Shown piece by piece: positions 63,510 through 64,000 of a stretch of 64,000 nucleotides of DNA. The notes beneath the pieces are model-generated. The model was not told the DNA's origin. It made no database searches and saw nothing but the letters and a program-made list of their open reading frames with translations. Each line of letters starts with the position of its first letter. Position 1 is the stretch's first letter. The translations under genes were made by a program, and so were the position numbers. The stretch is from positions 26,378,880 through 26,442,879 of the forward strand of contig NC_059379.1 of the NCBI RefSeq assembly GCF_019703515.2, written 5' to 3'. Origin of the DNA: Myxocyprinus asiaticus. Lineage: Eukaryota; Chordata; Actinopteri; Cypriniformes; Catostomidae.

Positions 63510-64000
63510 AAATGAGTCTCCATCATTGATCTTTTACTGATTACATGCACTGATAATTACTTTTTTGTAATGCCAAAATAATACATTTTTGATACTGCCT
63601 CATTCTTTTTGAAACCCCTCGTGTGTGAAAAAAAGTTACACTATATTTATATAAAATGTCAAAGAATTTTAAACTGACAATCAAATTTGAATATCTCAAC
63701 ACCTGAAACAAAAGCAATACCTTACTAACAGGTGATGCCCAGTTTTACTAGCACTTGTGAAAAATGAAATCTAATATATAAATTACTCTGGCAAGTTTTG
63801 GACCAGATCACGGATTATCAAATTGTTGTTTTTTTTTTTTTTTGTATTAGCTCACCAAAAGCTCAAACTGTGAATATATATATTTCTTCTGTGCATGAAA
63901 TAGCTATTATAATGTTTATTGTCTTCTTTTCTCATTTCTAATCACATTTCAATTCACTTTAATGCTTTTGACTTGTAGGGAATATCTTTATTCCCGGGGT
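63510..64000. other. Downstream flank
   Basis: AT-rich DNA with a poly-T run at 63829-63843. No gene or complete repeat recognised. Confidence 0.55.

Noticed and set aside
1..64000. CRISPR arrays, bacterial operons, phage or plasmid features
   Set aside because: No direct-repeat/spacer structure and no prokaryotic gene organisation; the window is vertebrate chromosomal DNA.

Overview
The window comes from a teleost fish, probably a cypriniform. The evidence is long introns with GT/AG borders, very AT-rich spacer, (TA)n and (TG)n microsatellites, and many fish-type transposons: Tc1/mariner copies, a LINE, tRNA-derived SINEs and fold-back elements. Nothing in it looks bacterial, viral or plasmid-like.

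It contains one confidently recognised host gene: a complete coding sequence for myocardin (myocd) on the + strand, from the ATG at 19275 to the TGA at 61874. I reconstruct 14 coding exons, all with GT donors, AG acceptors and compatible phases. They add up to 3042 nt, a protein of 1013 residues. Its parts in order are the myocardin N-terminus, three RPEL motifs, a basic region, a Q-rich stretch, a SAP domain, a leucine zipper, and the myocardin C-terminal activation domain ending in DLHLEHW. The product is a nuclear coactivator of serum response factor for cardiac and smooth-muscle genes.

Layout: 1-18.9 kb is upstream DNA with no confident gene. It holds a TTAA-flanked element, a cluster of Tc1/MITE/SINE insertions at 8.0-12.4 kb, and an unclassified, possibly retroelement-derived block at 13.4-15.3 kb. 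The range 18.7-19.27 kb holds the presumed promoter and a leader with three short uORFs. Intron 1 is 19.3-25.1 kb. Intron 2 (25.2-42.7 kb) is transposon-filled and also contains a diverged second copy of the RPEL2 exon with part of its downstream intron. The range 42.6-61.9 kb holds the remaining exons; its introns carry a Tc1 copy, two SINEs, fold-back elements and a ~41-bp CATGGT-rich tandem array. After 61.9 kb come the 3' UTR and a fold-back repeat.

The most interesting observation is the extra RPEL2-like exon at 28918-28995. A net 2-nt gain makes it 78 nt long with phase 1 on both sides, so it could be spliced from exon 2 directly to exon 5 in frame, replacing exons 3 and 4. It keeps a Met at the site that aligns with the internal start reported for the mammalian smooth-muscle myocardin isoform, whereas the canonical exon 4 has Ile there. 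Downstream intron homology shows it is a segmental duplication, later split by nested insertions (repeat, then LINE inside it, then Tc1 inside the LINE).
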